A stretch of 64,000 bases of DNA. Origin: JAAYBF01 sp963715445. GTDB lineage: Bacteria > Actinomycetota > Thermoleophilia > Solirubrobacterales > Thermoleophilaceae. The number at the start of each line of letters is the position of its first letter. Position 1 is the first letter of the stretch. The stretch lies in the NCBI GenBank assembly GCA_963715445.1, contig OY970240.1:1426001-1490000 (forward strand), in the 5' to 3' direction. Shown in pieces: positions 62,589 to 64,000 of this stretch. A program made the translations under genes and the position numbers. The notes under the pieces were generated by a model. The model did no database searches, had not been told where the DNA came from, and saw only the letters and a list, made by a program, of their open reading frames with translations.

Positions 62589-64000
62589 TCAGACACTGGC
62601 GGGCTGAGCAGCGGCGCCGCCCGCGGACGACTTCGCGGCCCCGTCGCCGGCGGTCGCCCGGGGGACGGTCAGCGTCAGCGCCACGGCGCCCGACACGAGC
62701 GAGGCGATGGCGGCGAACAGGTAGGCGCGGTCAGCGGCCTTCAGCGTCTCGGCGAGGCTCGACGGGTCGCCGACGATCGTCACGAGGAGCGCGGTGCCGA
62801 GCACGGCGCCGACCTGGCGGAAGGCCGCGTTGACGGCGCTCGCCGTGGCGAAGCGGTCGTCGGGAACGTCGCGGACGGCAGCCGAGCCGAGGGTCGGGAA
62901 GGCAAGTCCGATGCCGATCCCGGTGAGCATCGCCCCGGGCAGCCAGACGCCGACCCAGTCGGGCTCGGCGCCCGCGGAGCGCAGAACCATGATGCCGGCG
63001 GCGAAGATCACCGCCCCCGGCACGACCACGGCGCGATGGCCGAAGCGGTCGGCGAGCTTTCCGGCCGGCCCCGCGACGATGGTGCTCAGCGCCGGGCCCG
63101 GGAGAGTCGCGAGCCCCGCTTCGAGGACCGTGTATTCCCACACCGAGGTGAGGAAGAGCACGTTGCCGAGCACGATCGAGAAGAAGGCGGCGGAGAACAG
63201 CAGCGTGCCGAAGTTGCCGATCCGGAACGAGTGGTCGGCGAACAGCTCGGGCTCCACGATCGGCCGCGGGTGGGTGCGGCTGCGCCAGACCACGCCGCCG
63301 AGCAGCAGGGCGGCCGCGGCGAAGGAGGCGAGGGTGGCGGGCGCCGCCCAGCCCCAGTCGTTGCCTTCGATGATCCCGAGGGTGAGCAGCGCGAGCGAGA
63401 AGGCGAGCATGGCGGCGCCGGGAAGGTCGGGCAGCCGGCTGTCACGCGTGGGCCGCTCCACGAGGCGCTTGCGGCCGGCCCAGACGATCAGTGCGCCGAG
63501 CGGGAGGTTGACCAGGAACACCAGCCGCCAGTCCGCCAGCTCTACGAGCGCCCCGCCGAGCGTGGGCCCGGTTGCCGCCGCGGCGGCCGCGGCCGCGCCC
63601 CAGAGGCCGACGCCGGCGGCGCGGCGCTCCGGCGGGAACTGGTCGAGCACGAGCGCCAGCGAGGCGGGGGCGATCAGCGCGGCGCCCACGCCCTGCAGGA
63701 CGCGCGCCGCGATCAGCGTCTCGAGCGACGGAGCCACGGCGCAGAGCAGGCTCGCGAAGGTGAACCCGGCGATCCCCGTCAGGAAGATCCGCTTGTGGCC
63801 GTAGCGGTCGGCGAGCCCTCCGGCGGGCACCAGCAGCGCCGCGATCACGACGAAGTAGCCGTCGAGCACCCATGAGAGCGCGTCGCGCCCCGATCCTGCG
63901 AACGAGCGCGAGATGTCGGGGAAGGCGATGTTGACGATCGTTGTGTCCAGGAACGCCAGGAAGGCTCCGGCCGAGGCGATCAGGACGGCGCTTCTATGTC
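62589..64000 (-). CDS. MFS efflux transporter, DHA2 (EmrB/QacA) type, N-terminus cut by window end
   Basis: At least 470 aa; the frame is open to the window edge, so the first few residues are missing. The visible sequence begins in TM1, with FLDTTIVNIAFPDI (motif D1 of 14-TM drug antiporters), then WVLDGYFVV, GGLADRYGHKRIFL (motif A) and ARVLQGVGAALIAPASLALV. It is a proton-driven exporter of hydrophobic drugs or metabolites. About 14 TM segments can be counted. It converges on the GH43-like gene with a 6-nt gap. No regulator gene is visible on this side. Confidence 0.92.
   Translation of the reverse strand, partial: HRSAVLIASAGAFLAFLDTTIVNIAFPDISRSFAGSGRDALSWVLDGYFVVIAALLVPAGGLADRYGHKRIFLTGIAGFTFASLLCAVAPSLETLIAARVLQGVGAALIAPASLALVLDQFPPERRAAGVGLWGAAAAAAAATGPTLGGALVELADWRLVFLVNLPLGALIVWAGRKRLVERPTRDSRLPDLPGAAMLAFSLALLTLGIIEGNDWGWAAPATLASFAAAALLLGGVVWRSRTHPRPIVEPELFADHSFRIGNFGTLLFSAAFFSIVLGNVLFLTSVWEYTVLEAGLATLPGPALSTIVAGPAGKLADRFGHRAVVVPGAVIFAAGIMVLRSAGAEPDWVGVWLPGAMLTGIGIGLAFPTLGSAAVRDVPDDRFATASAVNAAFRQVGAVLGTALLVTIVGDPSSLAETLKAADRAYLFAAIASLVSGAVALTLTVPRATAGDGAAKSSAGGAAAQPASV

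Noticed and set aside
1..64000. CRISPR arrays, insertion sequences, prophage or integration sites
   Set aside because: I found no evenly spaced long direct repeats, transposase, integrase or att-like tRNA ends, and codon and base usage is uniform throughout.

Overview
The window is one high-GC (roughly 70% by eye), gene-dense bacterial chromosome segment. It is most likely from an actinobacterium of the Thermoleophilia/Solirubrobacterales type. The signs are the acid-shifted, Arg/Ala-rich proteome, a long type 2 IleRS, an Lhr-Nei pair, a DUF2342 zincin, Ku/LigD, SigB/F-like and ECF sigma factors, and many start codons placed 5-10 nt after a TAnnnT hexamer with no Shine-Dalgarno sequence (leaderless transcription). 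I see no IS element, phage gene, CRISPR array, tRNA or rRNA. No gene-free stretch exceeds about 235 nt. The assignment is inference from gene content, not from a search.

Layout. 1-10.2 kb: the 3' end of ychF, a lipoprotein, a SpoIID-like wall enzyme, an AlsS-like acetolactate synthase, an iron-uptake pair (EfeO-like lipoprotein plus FTR1 permease) behind a palindrome, a succinate-semialdehyde-type dehydrogenase and a secreted nuclease. 10.2-15.3 kb: fumC, small secreted proteins, a zinc-ribbon/PAS-like protein, and MerR and MarR regulators. 15.4-25.1 kb: ileS with an altered HIGH motif, tautomerase, thioredoxin, a polyprenol-phosphate glycosyltransferase, a RhlG-like SDR, PolX, otsB, a split TauE/SafE transporter and a STAS protein. 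25.2-31 kb: a primary-type sigma factor, a SigB/F-like sigma factor, a DUF2294 protein coupled to a sterol-desaturase-like hydroxylase, a YhaM-like exoribonuclease and a PAC2 protein.

31-40 kb: a UvrD-type helicase fused to a Cas4/RecB-like Fe-S nuclease, a CAP protein, a three-gene NHEJ block (LigD PE-ligase, Ku, LigD polymerase), a DUF2342 metalloprotease and a Lys/Ala-rich histone-H1-like protein with its own promoter and terminator. 40-47.3 kb: Mrp, ferredoxin, an NAD-binding protein, groES-groEL under a CIRCE operator, a cupredoxin-like lipoprotein, an ASCH protein and a Crp/Fnr regulator. 47.4-56.2 kb: an ECF sigma factor overlapping a DUF4349 membrane protein, GDPD, Nei and the giant helicase Lhr. 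56.2-64 kb: family-5 uracil-DNA glycosylase, an ABC exporter with an XRE regulator, rmlD-rmlB, a secreted GH43-like protein and a DHA2 efflux pump cut by the window end.

The main themes are DNA repair (PolX, helicase-nuclease, NHEJ, Nei/Lhr, UDG), stress and sigma-factor control, envelope sugar metabolism, and iron and redox handling. The observations I rate highest are the GxHH motif in IleRS, the recurrent leaderless promoter signature (including two very short divergent promoters), the half-size TauE pair, the long inverted repeat in the SigF-like leader, and the periodic repeat array upstream of the XRE gene.
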